Source: Juglans regia
Lineage: Eukaryota; Streptophyta; Magnoliopsida; Fagales; Juglandaceae
Assembly (NCBI RefSeq): GCF_001411555.2
Contig: NC_049913.1
Span: 124,001 to 188,000 of the forward strand
DNA length: 64,000 nt
Direction of reading: 5' to 3'
The notes beneath the pieces are model-generated. The model made no database searches, was not told the origin of the DNA, and saw only the letters and a program-made list of their open reading frames with translations. Below, in pieces: positions 12,391 through 24,100 of this stretch; position 1 is the stretch's first letter; each line of letters begins with the position of its first letter. The translations under genes and the position numbers were made by a program.

Positions 12391-13960
12391 AAACAAAATA
12401 AACATAGAAAAAGGTCATAAATCCTAAACAACAAAAAATCCCTAAAGTTAAAACCCTAAACAATAAACGTACCAAGAGGCCATGAAATGGGAGACGTCAG
12501 AGAAAATTGTAGGAAATGTTGACGGTGAGGGGTTGTTGATGGCCGCACAACATGAGAGAGGGGCTGCGTGAGAGAGGGGAGGGTTGCGTCTGCCAGCTTC
12601 GTGAGAGAGGGTAAGGGGCTAAGAGTGAAATGGGAGATAAAGGATCGCGCAGGGTAGGGTTAAGTCAGTGTAACCCTAAACACGTTGAAACAACGTCGTT
12701 TATTTACTTAAAAACAACGCCATTTCAATTAGTTGGTGTAGGGTGTAATGTTAATTCTGTTAAACGACGTTGTTTTGGGCAGTTAGGCTTCTTAATTCGT
12801 TCTGGGCTTTCTGGCCCGTTGAGCTTTTTTTTAATACTTATGTAATGCACTATATATTATATAAATATAGTATACTATGATATATATAAATATCAACTAT
12901 ATATAGTATATTATACCATGATATATGTATATATATATATAAATATTAGTAATACTATTAGTATATAGTGGATTACTAATATATACTATTAGTAAACCAC
13001 GCCATTATGGCCTATTATATATAGTATTACTGTACTATACTAATACTATATGTTATTGAAAATATAGTATAATTACAAGTACTATAGTATCGTATAGTGA
13101 TATAGTATTTTATTATAATTTAGGTATGTTAGTGATAATATACTAGTGTTAATATGTTAATATTTAACTTATTTATATATTTGATTATATATGTTAGCGA
13201 TAATAATTAATATGCTAGCGGTTACATATATGCTACTGATAATATATTATATGATGGTTAGATACATTTTTTTTTACATGAGTGTATATGATTAAATGTA
13301 TAGAAATGTATTTATCAAAATGAATATATATTATAATACTAAATAAATATAGTCTATACCAATACTAATAGTAATACTATAATATAGTTATAGTGATTTA
13401 TATAATTATTTATATATAGACTTATAGGCTTATAGTGGATTGCTAATAATACTAGTATTAGTGTGTGTGTGTGTATAATAATAATAATAATAATATCATA
13501 TAGTGATATAGTATTTGATTATAATTTATGTATGATAGTGATAACATGTTAGTGATAATATGTTAGTGTCTAATTTATTTATATATTTGATTATATATGT
13601 CAATGATAATAATTAATATGCCAATGATGACATATATGCAAGTGATAAGCCAGTGATTACATATATGCAAGTGATAATATATTATATCATGGTTACATAC
13701 ACTTTTTTATACGAGTGTATATGATCAAATGTATAGAAATGTATTTTAATTTATTAGGCTATAAAATGTATTTATCCTTTATATATATATAATTTAAATT
13801 AATAACATATGATGAAACACATATTCATCTTTAAGATTAAATTTTTATGTTATAAAATTAAAATTTTTATATTAAAATGTTATATTAAGATTTATAAGAT
13901 TAATTTTATATTATATCAAATGTTATATTAATTTTATATTATTTGATTATATGAGTAATG
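12391..13960. repeat. Tandem duplication, unit 1 (about 1.57 kb)
   Basis: The unit starts near aaacatagaaaaaggtc. It continues through a GC-richer segment (12480-12830, including gaaatgggagacgtc) into about 1.1 kb of AT-rich ATATAGTA-type sequence, and ends at about 13960 (tatgagtaatg). The whole is repeated from 13961 with scattered differences, including a 15-bp indel near 12565. No coding potential is convincing. Confidence 0.85.
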
Positions 13961-15195
13961 AAACAAAACAAACATAGAAAAAGGTCGTAAACCCTGAACA
14001 ATGAAACATTCCTAAAGTTAAAACCCTAAACAATAAACATACCAAGTGGCCATGAAATGGGAGACGTCGGAAAAAATTGTAGGAAATGTTGACGGCGAGG
14101 GGTTGTTGATGGCTGCACAGCGTGAGAGAGGGGAGGGTTGCGTCCGTCGGCTTCATGAAAGAGGGTAAGGGGCTAAGAGTGAAATGGGAGATAAAGGATT
14201 GTGCAGGGTAGGGTTAAGTCAGTGTAACCCTAAACACGTTGAAACAACGTCGTTTATTCACCTAAAAACAACGCCATTTCAATTAGTTGGTGTTGGGTAT
14301 AATGTTAATTCCGTTAAACGACGTTGTCTTGGGTAGCTAGACTTCTTAATTCGTTCTAGACTTTTTGGCTTGCTGAGCTTATTTTTAATACTTATGTAAC
14401 GCACTATATATTATATACATATAGTATACTATGATATATATAAATATCAACTATATATGGTATATTATACTATGATATATATATATATAAATATTAGTAA
14501 TACTATTAGTATATAGTGGATTACTAATATATACTATTAGTATCAACTATATATGGTATATTATACTATGATATATATATATATATATATATAAATATTA
14601 GTAATACTATTAGTATATAGTGGATTACTAATATATACTATTAGTAATCTACGCCATTATGGCCTATTATATATAGTATTATTGTACTATACTAATACTA
14701 TATGTTATTGAAAATATAGTATAATTACGAGTACTATAATATCATATAGAGATATAGTATTTTATTTTAATTTAGGTATGTTAGTGATAATATGTTAATA
14801 TTTAACTTATTTATATATTTGATTATATATGTTAGCGATAATAATTAATATGCTAGTGGTTACATATATGCTACTGATAATTAGATACATTTTTTTTACA
14901 TGAGTGTATATGATTAAATGTACAGAAATGTATTTATCAAAATGAATATATATTATAATACTAAATAACTATAATCTATACCAATACTAATAGTAAATAC
15001 TATACCATACTAATAGTAATACTATAATATAGTTATAGTGATTTATATGGTTATTAACTTATTTATATATAGTGAATTACTAATAGTGATATACTAATAC
15101 TAATAGTTATTTAACTACTAATACTATAGTGATTTATATAATTATTTATATATAGACTTGTAGACTTATAGTGGATTACTAATAATACTAGTATT

Positions 15196-15229
<34 letters not shown>
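13961..15229. repeat. Tandem duplication, unit 2, left part (interrupted by the viral insert)
   Basis: Matches unit 1 from its start. It contains an extra internal tandem duplication of about 100 bp (about 14447-14650, repeating a block that begins aactatatatggtatatta). It breaks off in a TG/TA microsatellite at 15197-15229. Unit 1 at the equivalent place has a TG run followed by ATA repeats (13455-13495). Confidence 0.85.
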
Positions 15230-15256
15230 ATCTAAATCCCAAGAAAAATGTTATCT

Positions 15257-15356
15257 CCTTCCTATACCAAAAAGCATTGGGTAAATCAGAACAAACATCT
15301 GAAATCAAACGTTTGTTGAAATCTTCAATTTTTGAAATCAAAAGAGAATTGGATAA
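15257..15356 (-). pseudogene. Start of viral RT region, truncated
   Basis: After the TAA that ends the protease-bearing segment, the same frame continues with about 30 codons ending in a segment with Phe-Trp followed by basic residues. This resembles the region before the reverse transcriptase of caulimovirids. Similarity stops at 15257, where an inverted 27-bp piece of the movement-protein region begins. No RT catalytic box is present. Confidence 0.55.
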
Positions 15357-18089
15357 TTATTCAGAAATCTTTTTATACTTGATTTCCTGTTGGAGGAAAT
15401 TCAAATATTTTTGTTTTGCTAAAAATAAAGATTTATTGCTCTTATCCGAGTCAATTTCAAAACGAGAAGCAAAATGAAATTTTACTTTCTGGCCAAAAGG
15501 GTCGGTAGTGATACCGTCTTTCTCAGTTATGAAAGGATATAAAGAAGAGATAAAAGGGATTCCCAAAATCACTTTGTCAGACATGTTTTTGACTAAAACA
15601 GAGGGAATCCGAAAACAAATATTATCCTGGCAAACATGAGCATTATTGAGCTCATAATTAATGGTCATCTTTGAGCCATTTGCCGAGAATAATCTTTCGG
15701 TAGATTTTTCAAAATACTTGCTAGGAATGAGTCCTTCTTGAATGCAATTCAAGTCTGATCCGGAATCAATCATAGCAACAACAGAGAATTGAAAATCATG
15801 AGCAACAATAATATTAACTCGAGAAAACCATTTAGGAGGAATGGTATGACGAATTAAACAAATCTGGTTGTCAGCAGGTAAATCCTGTTGACTGGAACCA
15901 GCTTCAGTTTGCTCATTATCAGAAGGGATATCATGATCAAGTTGTTTGTCAATCTTGATTAATAAAAATTCTTGTCTTAAAACTTCGTTCTCAGATTTGA
16001 GGTTGTTTATTTCAGATCTGAGATCTACAATTTCTTCTTTGACAGAATTTATTTCAAATTGTAAATCAGAAACAGAAATATCCTTGGGTTTTTTCTTTGA
16101 AAATCTTTCCAAGGTTTCTTGAAAATTAACCCTTTGATTGGAAGGTTTTGGATCCTTACGGGTCAACACCTTCTTTAGCTTTAGAAGATAATCTTCTTTA
16201 AGCTCAGAGTTAGTAATTTGAGAGATCAAGGTTAGCAAAAGATTTTCTTGTTCTTCGTCCTTAGTTAAGACATTGATTGTCTTACTAGGAGGCTTACAAC
16301 AAGTAGAATTACAATTGCAACCTAGCTTTAAGTCAGAAGGATCAGGAGTTGTAGCTTCAGAGTGATATTCTGAATCACTAGAGCTATACTCAAGAATCTC
16401 CGATGATGAAGATGAATCTGTTTCTAGGAGTCGAAACAGTTCTTCTCTATCATTGGGATTAATATCCATCTGGTTAAGCTTCTTTTTAAAAGCTTTGGCT
16501 TTCTTGGGACATTTGTTAGCAAAATGCCCAGTCTTGCCACATTTATAACATTTTCCAAAAGAATCATCTTTGAAATTTTTAAAACTCTTTTTCTTTGAAA
16601 ATGGTTTAGAAAAAAGTTTTTTATAAGTTTTCTTATAAAATTCATCACGGGGTTTTCTCCTGAAACCACCATGAGGTTTAGCAATTTTATGCTTTCTTTT
16701 AGATGGAGCAATACTAGGAAGACCGAATTGTTCACAGAATGTGCCCATTTCGTACTTGGCCTTCTTACTATTTCTCATCTGTTCACGAAGCATTCTTTGA
16801 TCATGACACATACTAATGCCAAGTTTCTTAACAATACTGAAGATATCACCATAAGTGTAATCCTCATAGTTAAGTAATCCATCAGCACCAGTAAGTTCTT
16901 CCTTGACTTTATAAGCAAATAGACGAGGTAATCCATCAATAAATTTCTCCTTCCAGTAAGGCTTTTGACTGTCGTTACGAAGCATTACTCGGGAAATAAA
17001 AACATCTTGATACCATCTATAATCTGACATCTGATGACATCTGAGATTATTCAACTGGTCGCTCACACGACTAGTTATGTTAGACGGTGTTCCAATAAAA
17101 TGTTTTAAAATAGTAAAAATCAAGGTGTTGATACTATCAGGATGTGCCATCCCAATAGTTTCATCAAAAATAGGTAAACCTTCCTTATTGCATTTTACTG
17201 CATGTTGGATGGCTTCCCTAGCATCATTGGTGAGATACTTATCCCACCAATTCCTTAAAACACCGGTAAAACCTTGTGTTAAAATCATAACAATATCTGG
17301 TTGTCTAATGTTATTGTTGATATAAGCATTAGCAACCATGGACATTTTACTCATGGTATTGATGATTTCTTGTTCAGAGAATCCATCAATATTCCATTCG
17401 TAAACTTTGTCAGCAGAGTAAGAAGATTGGTTTTGGAAAACTTTTTCTTCAAACTGTAAATCAGGAGGTGTAGGTCTGGAGTACCAGTTCTTCGTCAGAC
17501 TCATTGGCTTGGGTCCTTTTGAAGAAAATCTGGCAATTTCCAGGTTTTGAAAATTCTTTTCAATAAGATCAATATCCTTGTCTTCAGAGGATTCTTCGTT
17601 AGAGGAATCTTCCGAAGATTCTTCAAGAACAAAACCATCACCATTACTATTAAGAGTACTGGTAGAAGGTTGTTCTTTCTTTAGATCAGCTAACAATTGA
17701 TCAATTTTGTCTAAAGTTTTGGCCTGTTTAAAATCAATTTTTGGCCGTTCTTCAGGAAGACTGATCAAAGGTTTTTCAATCTTTTTCTTTGGCTGATCTT
17801 TAGGGAAGATCAAAGGATGATCATTTTTAAAAATAGGAGGAGAAGTAAATACAGGCTTCTCAACCTTTTCTTCAATCCGATCCAATTGTTCTCTGATCGT
17901 ATGAAGAGCAAGATTCGCAAAATTATTTTGAGAAATAATCTTTTTTGCTTCTTTTAGAATCTTGTCCTTTTCTAGATCTTTTGAGACAATAGTATCAGAT
18001 AGTTTAAAAGGGGAAGCAATTACTTCCGAACCTTTAAAGGGAATAACAACGGTCTCCAAAGGAGGATGACTGGATTGAATCACAGTCCT
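15357..18089 (-). pseudogene. Viral coat/nucleocapsid and aspartic protease segment
   Basis: About 910 codons are open between two in-frame stops (TGA at 18092-18090 and TAA at 15359-15357). In order: an acidic, Ser/Glu-rich N-terminal part; a coat-protein-like helical region around EWNIDGFSEQEI and GVLRNWWDKYL; a basic stretch; a CCHC zinc knuckle (CYKCGKTGHFANKCPKK, about 16505-16560); another acidic Ser-rich stretch; a coiled-coil-like segment; and a retropepsin-like protease with the DSGSD active-site motif (about 15755) and a downstream LGIPF motif. The knuckle plus protease order is that of caulimovirid capsid/protease regions. There is no ATG at the beginning of the segment; it follows directly on the upstream segment in the same frame, so it is part of a polyprotein and not a separate gene. 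Confidence 0.82.
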
Positions 18090-18467
18090 TCATTCTTCTT
18101 TGACAAATTCATTTTTAACAACATTCAATGTGTTTTTTGAAACATAAGTATTTTCTGCAAAATCTAGAAGAGAAATATGCTGTTGGAGCCTATTCATCTC
18201 TTCCTTCCATTTGCGTTTAACACGTTGTTTTTCTAAATCTGAAAATTTTGCAACATAGGCTTTTCGCCTTTGTTTGTTTTCAGAGGAAGTAAAATCTTTT
18301 AATAAAGCAGGTAAATCAATTTCAAAAGGTTTGTTCAAAACATTCAAACTGTGATGAACAACAGCTGCAACAGGGGCTTGCATATCTGAAGCAGTTGGGG
18401 ACATAGAAGACGTATCTTCTTTGTCTGCTTCTTCATTTATACTCTGGTTTTTTGAAGAACCAGTTGC
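18090..18467 (-). pseudogene. Linker segment of viral polyprotein between two in-frame TGA stops
   Basis: About 125 codons lie in the same frame as the movement segment before it and the coat segment after it, bounded by TGA codons at 18470-18468 and 18092-18090. The content is Lys/Glu-rich with likely helices, and no known motif is recognised. Because the frame is preserved on both sides, it is read as the linker of one polyprotein. A separate small viral ORF starting at the Met at 18404 is the alternative. Confidence 0.6.
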
Positions 18468-19568
18468 TCATTGTGCTGAGTAAAAAGCAGAAGTAACTTG
18501 AGAGGAAGTAGAAATTCCTTTCATTTTTAAAGCAGGTTTAATAACAGGTTGAGCTGTTCGTACTGAATCCTCAAGAAATTGATGGAAATTAATATCCTTT
18601 CTGGGATTGTTTTGAACAGGATCAACAAGACTAGATCTGGAACCAGCAAAAGAATTTCTTCTTCTACTACTGGAGGTTTCAGATTTATCAAAAGAAATTT
18701 TAACATCTCCGTTGAGATATTTCTGGATGATGTCAACATCAGCACCCGTAGCAATATTTTTAGGAGGCAAGGGCATTTCTTGTTCCAAAATCCATTCATT
18801 AGGAAGAGAAATTTCATCCCAAAGAATTCTTTTTAGAATTTTAATATCCACATCTGAAGAGCTACTCTGGATCAGGAGAGTATGCTTTCCAGAAGGTTTT
18901 GCAATGGCTTTTGGATCTAAATTCGTTTTCAAAAGACGATAATAAATCCTGAAAATTAAAGCAAGAGGTTTACTTCCTTCTATCATATGATATCCAGAAG
19001 TTAAAATGTTTAAAATCAAACATTTCAAAATATGTTTGTCTGTTAGAGACAAAGTAATATTTGGAAAACAATCAAAATGGACTGGTCCTTCTGATAAAGA
19101 AGACTGGACCATTCCGAGAATGCTATCCTCAAACCCGAGGAATCTGCCATCTCTTAAACAAAAAAGAACAGAAGCATTGATGCCTAACCTTGTTAAAGGC
19201 TTAGCAGCAATTTGCACAGAACCTATGTGAATATATTTAAATCCCTCTTTTATAAAACTTTCAATCTCCTTCCCATTAAGAAGATAACATTTTTCTTGGG
19301 ATTTAGATATACTATAGGTTTGTTCGACTGTTCGAACATTCAAAGTATTTAAAAAAGTATTCTTCAACCAAGTGGTTTTATAAATAGAAGAAGGTTTAAT
19401 ATCTGAAATCTTCCATGATCCTAGATTAGGAGATAGCTCTTCTCCATAAGAGCAATCCTCTTCATTAACAATATCAGGCGGCAAAGTCGACCTGGAACTA
19501 ATTGAGGAATTACTCCTCCTCATCCTAACAGGTTTTGATCCTAATCTACAGGGAATGTTGCATCTCAA
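18468..19568 (-). pseudogene. Viral movement protein segment (30K superfamily)
   Basis: About 366 codons carry the core of a caulimovirid 30K-type movement protein, which in living viruses modifies plasmodesmata for cell-to-cell transport. Seen: a YIHIGSVQIAAKPLTRLG strand block, CLRDGRFLGFEDS, the GPVHFDCFPN block, and a following LTDKHI helix. The first in-frame ATG is about 15 codons into the open stretch; the stretch itself begins after a stop upstream of 19568. It ends at a TGA at 18470-18468, after which the frame stays open. Confidence 0.8.
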
Positions 19569-19827
19569 AGAGGCTGCGAACTTTACCTTGGCTGGTTACT
19601 TGTTCCACCCAGTATGCCCCGGACGCCTACCCCGGCTGAAAATGAGACTTATAAAGGTGCTTGAAGTAACACAGACACGACACTGAACCACCTAGTGCAG
19701 AAACTCCCGCACCCGGTAGAAGATGATCAAAACAAGATAGAAAAAAGAAGAGTAATATGCAACAATTAGATACCAGATTAGCTCTGATACCAAGACAGCG
19801 GAATGGAGAGAGGAGAGACTGGAGAAG
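19569..19827 (-). promoter_or_regulatory. Viral leader with tRNA-Met primer binding site
   Basis: On the minus strand, TGGTATCAGAGC at 19792-19781 matches the site complementary to the 3' end of initiator tRNA-Met used by caulimovirids and many plant LTR elements. It lies about 215 nt before the polyprotein, a usual leader distance. A related partial copy (TGGTATCTAA) follows 12 nt later. Upstream is a short purine-rich tail that ends at the (TA)n tract. Confidence 0.8.
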
Positions 19828-20305
19828 TATATATATATATATATATATATAATAGTATCATATAGTGGTATAGTATTTGATTATAATTTATGTATGTTAG
19901 TGATAACATGCTAGTGATAATATGTCAGTGTCTAATTTATTTATATATTTAATTATATATGTTAGTGATAATAATTAATATGCCAGTGATTACATATATA
20001 CTAGTGATAATATATTATATCATGGTTACATAGACTTTTTTATACAAGTGTATATGATCAAATGTATAGAAATGTATTTATCAAAATGAATATATGTTAT
20101 AATTTATTAGGCTATAAAATGTATTTATCCTTGATATATATAATTTATATTAATAACGTATGATCAAATACATATTCATGTTTAAGATTAAATTTTTATG
20201 TTATAAAATTAAGATTTTTTATATTAAAATGTTATATTAAGGTTTATAAGATTAATTTTATGTTATATCAAATGTTATATTAATTTTATATTATTTGATT
20301 ATTAT
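19828..20305. repeat. Tandem duplication, unit 2, right part
   Basis: Starts as a (TA)n run (19828-19850) and then matches 13490-13960 of unit 1 (words such as tatttgattataatttatg and atcatggttacat). This shows that the viral copy split unit 2 after the duplication had formed. Confidence 0.85.
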
Positions 20306-20650
20306 GAGTAATAGGATTTTAAAAATTAATCTTATATTAATTAGCAATTTAGCATATAAATTATAAAATTATATATAATATAAAAAATTATATTATAAAA
20401 ATGATAAAAATCTTATATTTTATATATAATTATATATAAAAATTATATATATTATAAAAAATATTTTATATAAATATTAAAAATTAATTAAAATATATAT
20501 CTATAGGAAATGGTCCGGTCCAGTGCTGAAAAATCAAAAACTGGAACCAGGCCGTTTTTTAAAATATTGAAACCAGTCTCGAACTAAACTGGTCCAGAAC
20601 CAGACCAAATCAAATGCTTCGGGCGACCGATTTTTTATTTCAACCCTATG
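20306..20650. other. AT-rich tail and repeat end, no gene
   Basis: 20306-20500 is nearly pure A+T. 20510-20640 is a GGTCCGGTCC/CCAGACC-rich block typical of plant repeat ends. No coding potential. Confidence 0.5.
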
Positions 20651-20888
20651 GGCCACCAGCATCAGGAGTGGCTGCTGTGTCTAGGTTATTTTTTTGTTTT
20701 CCTTAAGTTTTTGAATTCTGTTTTTTATTTACTTTATATTAAGAAAAAGAGTAAAAGACCAAATACCTTAAATTGTTATTATACTATATACTATTGGGGC
20801 AGCGTCCTATCATAATATGTATAAAATTTAAAAGAAAAAAAATTAATTTTTTAATAACAAACTCTTATCTCTTCCAAAACGATTGCAC

Positions 20889-20910
20889 GAGTAACACGCG
20901 CGTGTTACTC
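20889..20910. promoter_or_regulatory. Perfect 22-bp palindrome with CGCG core upstream of the Alfin-like gene
   Basis: The half-site gagtaacacgc is followed directly by its reverse complement. The centre contains ACGCGCGT, which matches the CGCG-type core recognised by CAMTA factors. It lies about 270 bp upstream of the Alfin-like ATG, close to the probable transcription start. A regulatory role is inference. Confidence 0.4.
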
Positions 20911-21175
20911 TATCGCATTATAGTTGTTTATAAACGAAACTGACGGAGTCTTTGCAATTCGTTATTCCCCCAGACTCAGAGACCCAAAATTGTACCCTCC
21001 TCCTGCGGCTCCTGTGTTTTTTCCCAAATTGGAATATGGTAGAGCAGAAGAAACCCCAGGGATTGGATAGGCCATTGAATACCTAAATTCGTTTGAATTT
21101 GCAATTTGTATAGAAGAATTGCTGCATTTAATATTATTCTATTGGGGAAATTCAACTTTGAGACGGAAACAGTTA

Positions 21176-24100
21176 ATGGAGGGAATAACGCATCCGATAC
21201 CCAGAACAGTGGAGGAGGTCTTTCAAGACTTTAAGGGCAGACGTGCCGGTTTGATCAAGGCCCTCACCATTGGTACTCAGTTTCTTTTCTTTCTTCTTCT
21301 TTGCGCGTTTGCGTTCAATTTTTTTTTTTTTTTTTAATTCTTCGAAATCATACATGTTCTTGTTCGTATTTAGTTTTTTCTTTTGTTAATTCTATTCTTT
21401 GGGGGTTTTGATGTTGCAGATGTTGACAAGTTTTACCAGCAGTGCGATCCCGGTGGGTTTAAAATTTTGCTCTCTTCTCCTTCGGTTTCGTTTTTCGGAA
21501 TATATTTCGTTATGTGCGACTTAGGATTTTGACGAATTTTCGTTTTCTATTCTCATATTCAACTCTGCAATTAATGATGTACTATGCTCACTGCCCCTTT
21601 TGACTGGTAACAACTTATAGGCATTTCTTTGTATCTGCAAGTGCTGTCAGTTAGTTCACTAGGAATTGTTCTTTTAGGGGTTGATAAACGTCATTTCTAA
21701 CATTTCTGGACTGACCTTTGCTGCCACGTTGTTTGTGAACTCACTTGCAATCAATAACATTGGACTCGAATTTTCAATTTATAGATGGATTAGGTTCTTA
21801 TGGGTGAAATATCATTTAGCTTGGTATCCTTTAATACATTCTTTTCTCCTCTGATTGCTCTATGCAATCTGTATGTATTTTATGCTTTCTACTGCACTTT
21901 CATTAGCTAGTGTGCAGGAAAAAAATGTCATTTTTAATCATGTCATATGAGTTGTGGGTACTTATTGTCAAATGTTCGGGGCATGTCAATTTTGATTCTT
22001 ATTTTATCGCTTCAATCCAGACATAATATTGTGATATCATGGACTCTTGCCTCTTCCATCTTTTGAGTAGTTAAGCTGTAACAACTAATACCCAAAATGT
22101 TCTTACTTGGTAAATTTGATCACTTTTACTAATTCCATGAAGTGGCCCTAGAATCATCACATTCTATTAGAAAGTATCACTGTCATTCTACGCTGTAGTC
22201 ATGCATTATGCACAGTTATTCACTATTTCCTTTGTTGTAATCGAATAAAAATCTCTTCATGGGTTGAGTTATGGTTGTCAAGGTACTAATATTGTGCTTT
22301 CAGAGAAGGAGAACTTGTGTCTATATGGACTTCCGAATGAGACGTGGGAAGTCAATCTGCCTGTTGAGGAAGTGCCTCCTGAGCTTCCTGAGCCAGCATT
22401 AGGTATAAACTTTGCTAGAGATGGAATGCAAGAGAAGGACTGGTTATCACTGGTTGCAGTTCACAGTGATTCGTGGTTGCTTGCTGTTGCATTCTATTTT
22501 GGTGCACGCTTTGGGTTTGGTAAGAACGAAAGGTACGTAGTTGCTGTCTCTTACTTTATGATAGCGCTAATCATTTGTAGGAGCAGTCAAACACTCTAGC
22601 TCTATTTAATACAGACCTGAGACTTCCTGCCTTTGTTTTTTTATTTTCGAGACATCCCGGCTTTATGTAATAATATTTGTATCATTTTATTTCTTTATGA
22701 AATTGTTACCTTTTTCCATTCTTCATGATTATGCAAGGTCAGTGAGCATTTTCAGTTGTGTTCTCCCATATTCATCAATTCTATTGTAACAGTGGCTGAT
22801 AGTGGTATTTTAGCGATGGCTTAGCAGATGTAAAATATACAGAGCTCTCTCACAGCTTATCCACACAAGAAGCAGGAGTTCTCTCCTGTTTTTTTAAGTT
22901 ATCATTTTCTTTTGTGATATGTAAAATGTGGCCCCTCTATGGAAGGGCATGCAATACTTGCTAAAGCACTTGTTGGCATGTATCAACATTTGATATGGCA
23001 TGTATGGTAGTCTATTGGGAAGAAAGGGAAGAGAGAACCCAAGTCCCAATTCAGTTGCCGTAAAGAAGAATCTAAAGAAGTCTAAGGGGAAAGGAGTCCA
23101 TGTAAGAGAAAAAGAAGGGATTAGTGAAAAGGGCACCTATGTTTTTTCTCACACTAGAGATGAGTGATAAAGCTGTTGGACAGTTTATCACCTATTTCTG
23201 TGCATAATTATGCCACTTTTCTTTGAGCCAGTGTTGAACTTTAATCAGCACATGCGTCCTGTTTTTAGCTTTGGTTTGTTCTTGTTTTCTTTTGTTAAGA
23301 TATACCTTAAAAATTAAATTTACCTATTCCCATAAGCTTAAGTTTTAGATAAGTGGTGGTTTAACTTGGTATCATAGTAGAGGCCTTGATTTCAAACCTT
23401 GACTCTACAATTCACCCATTTAATTAAATATTCCACATGTTGAGCCTCTTATTAAGGGGGAGTCTGGCCTACTCGTGAGGGAGAGTGTTAAGGTTTACTT
23501 TAAAAAATTAAAGTTATCTCTTCTTATAAGCTTAAACTTTTGGGACAAATGGTGAGTTAATTTGACAAAAAATGAGAGAAAATATGTTTCTTTCTAGATT
23601 ATTGAACATTTACCTTTTGTTTGTTCTGGCTTTTTTACTAGCCCTATCACTGGATAGTTTAATGATATTTTTTATATTGCTTAATACTTCTTTCCTAAAC
23701 ATCTAGTGGTTGGCTCAAGTGGTAAGGGTCTTGATCTTGAGAATATGTTCCCCCTAGGTCTTAAGGTTTGAACCCTTGGGTGCAAACAATTTCTAGGGAC
23801 CACGAGCAGTGAAAAGCAAATGGTTTTCTTAATCCGTGGGATGTGGGTGCATTACTCACGTTCGGGGTTCTTCATCGTTAAAATATATTTCTCTTCTTAA
23901 TTTAAATATTATCTATTAATTCTGGCCTTGACCACTGCCAATATATTAATAATGTAAAGGACTAGTTTAAATAAGAGGGATTATTTAATTATTTAGCAAA
24001 CGGAGTTGGTATAATAAATATACAATGCTAAATCCCCCCCGCCCAAAAAAATAAAAGAAAAATAAAAATACGTGAACGTGCGTACATATTAGGTTGGTAT

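Larger units (their letters stand above)
15230..19827 (-). mobile_element. Endogenous pararetrovirus (Caulimoviridae) copy, 5' part of genome, defective
   Basis: Reading the minus strand from 19827: a leader with an initiator-tRNA-Met primer binding site, a 30K-type movement protein, a coat/nucleocapsid region with a CCHC knuckle, an aspartic protease, and only the first residues upstream of a reverse transcriptase. All parts are in one reading frame interrupted by three stop codons, as in genera with a single large polyprotein (Petuvirus, or endogenous florendovirus-type lineages). The exact genus cannot be fixed without the RT. Both flanks are (TA)n tracts. RT and RNase H are missing, so this is a broken copy that cannot encode a complete set of viral proteins. 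Its left end carries a short inverted piece of the movement region. Confidence 0.85.
11466..20645. mobile_element. Possible boundaries of a large composite repeat region
   Basis: At about 11473 the sequence taggagtgtaaccggttcg opens a block rich in CGGTT/GGTTCGGT words. At about 20510-20645 a block rich in GGTCCGGTCC/CCAGACC words ends in a sequence whose reverse complement begins atagggttgaaat. These resemble the inverted ends of plant hAT-like repeats, but they are only roughly complementary and I found no clear target duplication. They may instead be two unrelated insertions. The tandem duplication and the pararetrovirus lie between them. Confidence 0.3.

Noticed and set aside
15199..15477. 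92-codon plus-strand ORF at the viral left end
   Set aside because: It is an antisense shadow of the viral protease end plus microsatellite.
18090..18404. Independent small viral ORF of 104 codons
   Set aside because: It has its own Met, but it is in the same frame as both neighbours, so a polyprotein linker between stop codons is the simpler reading.
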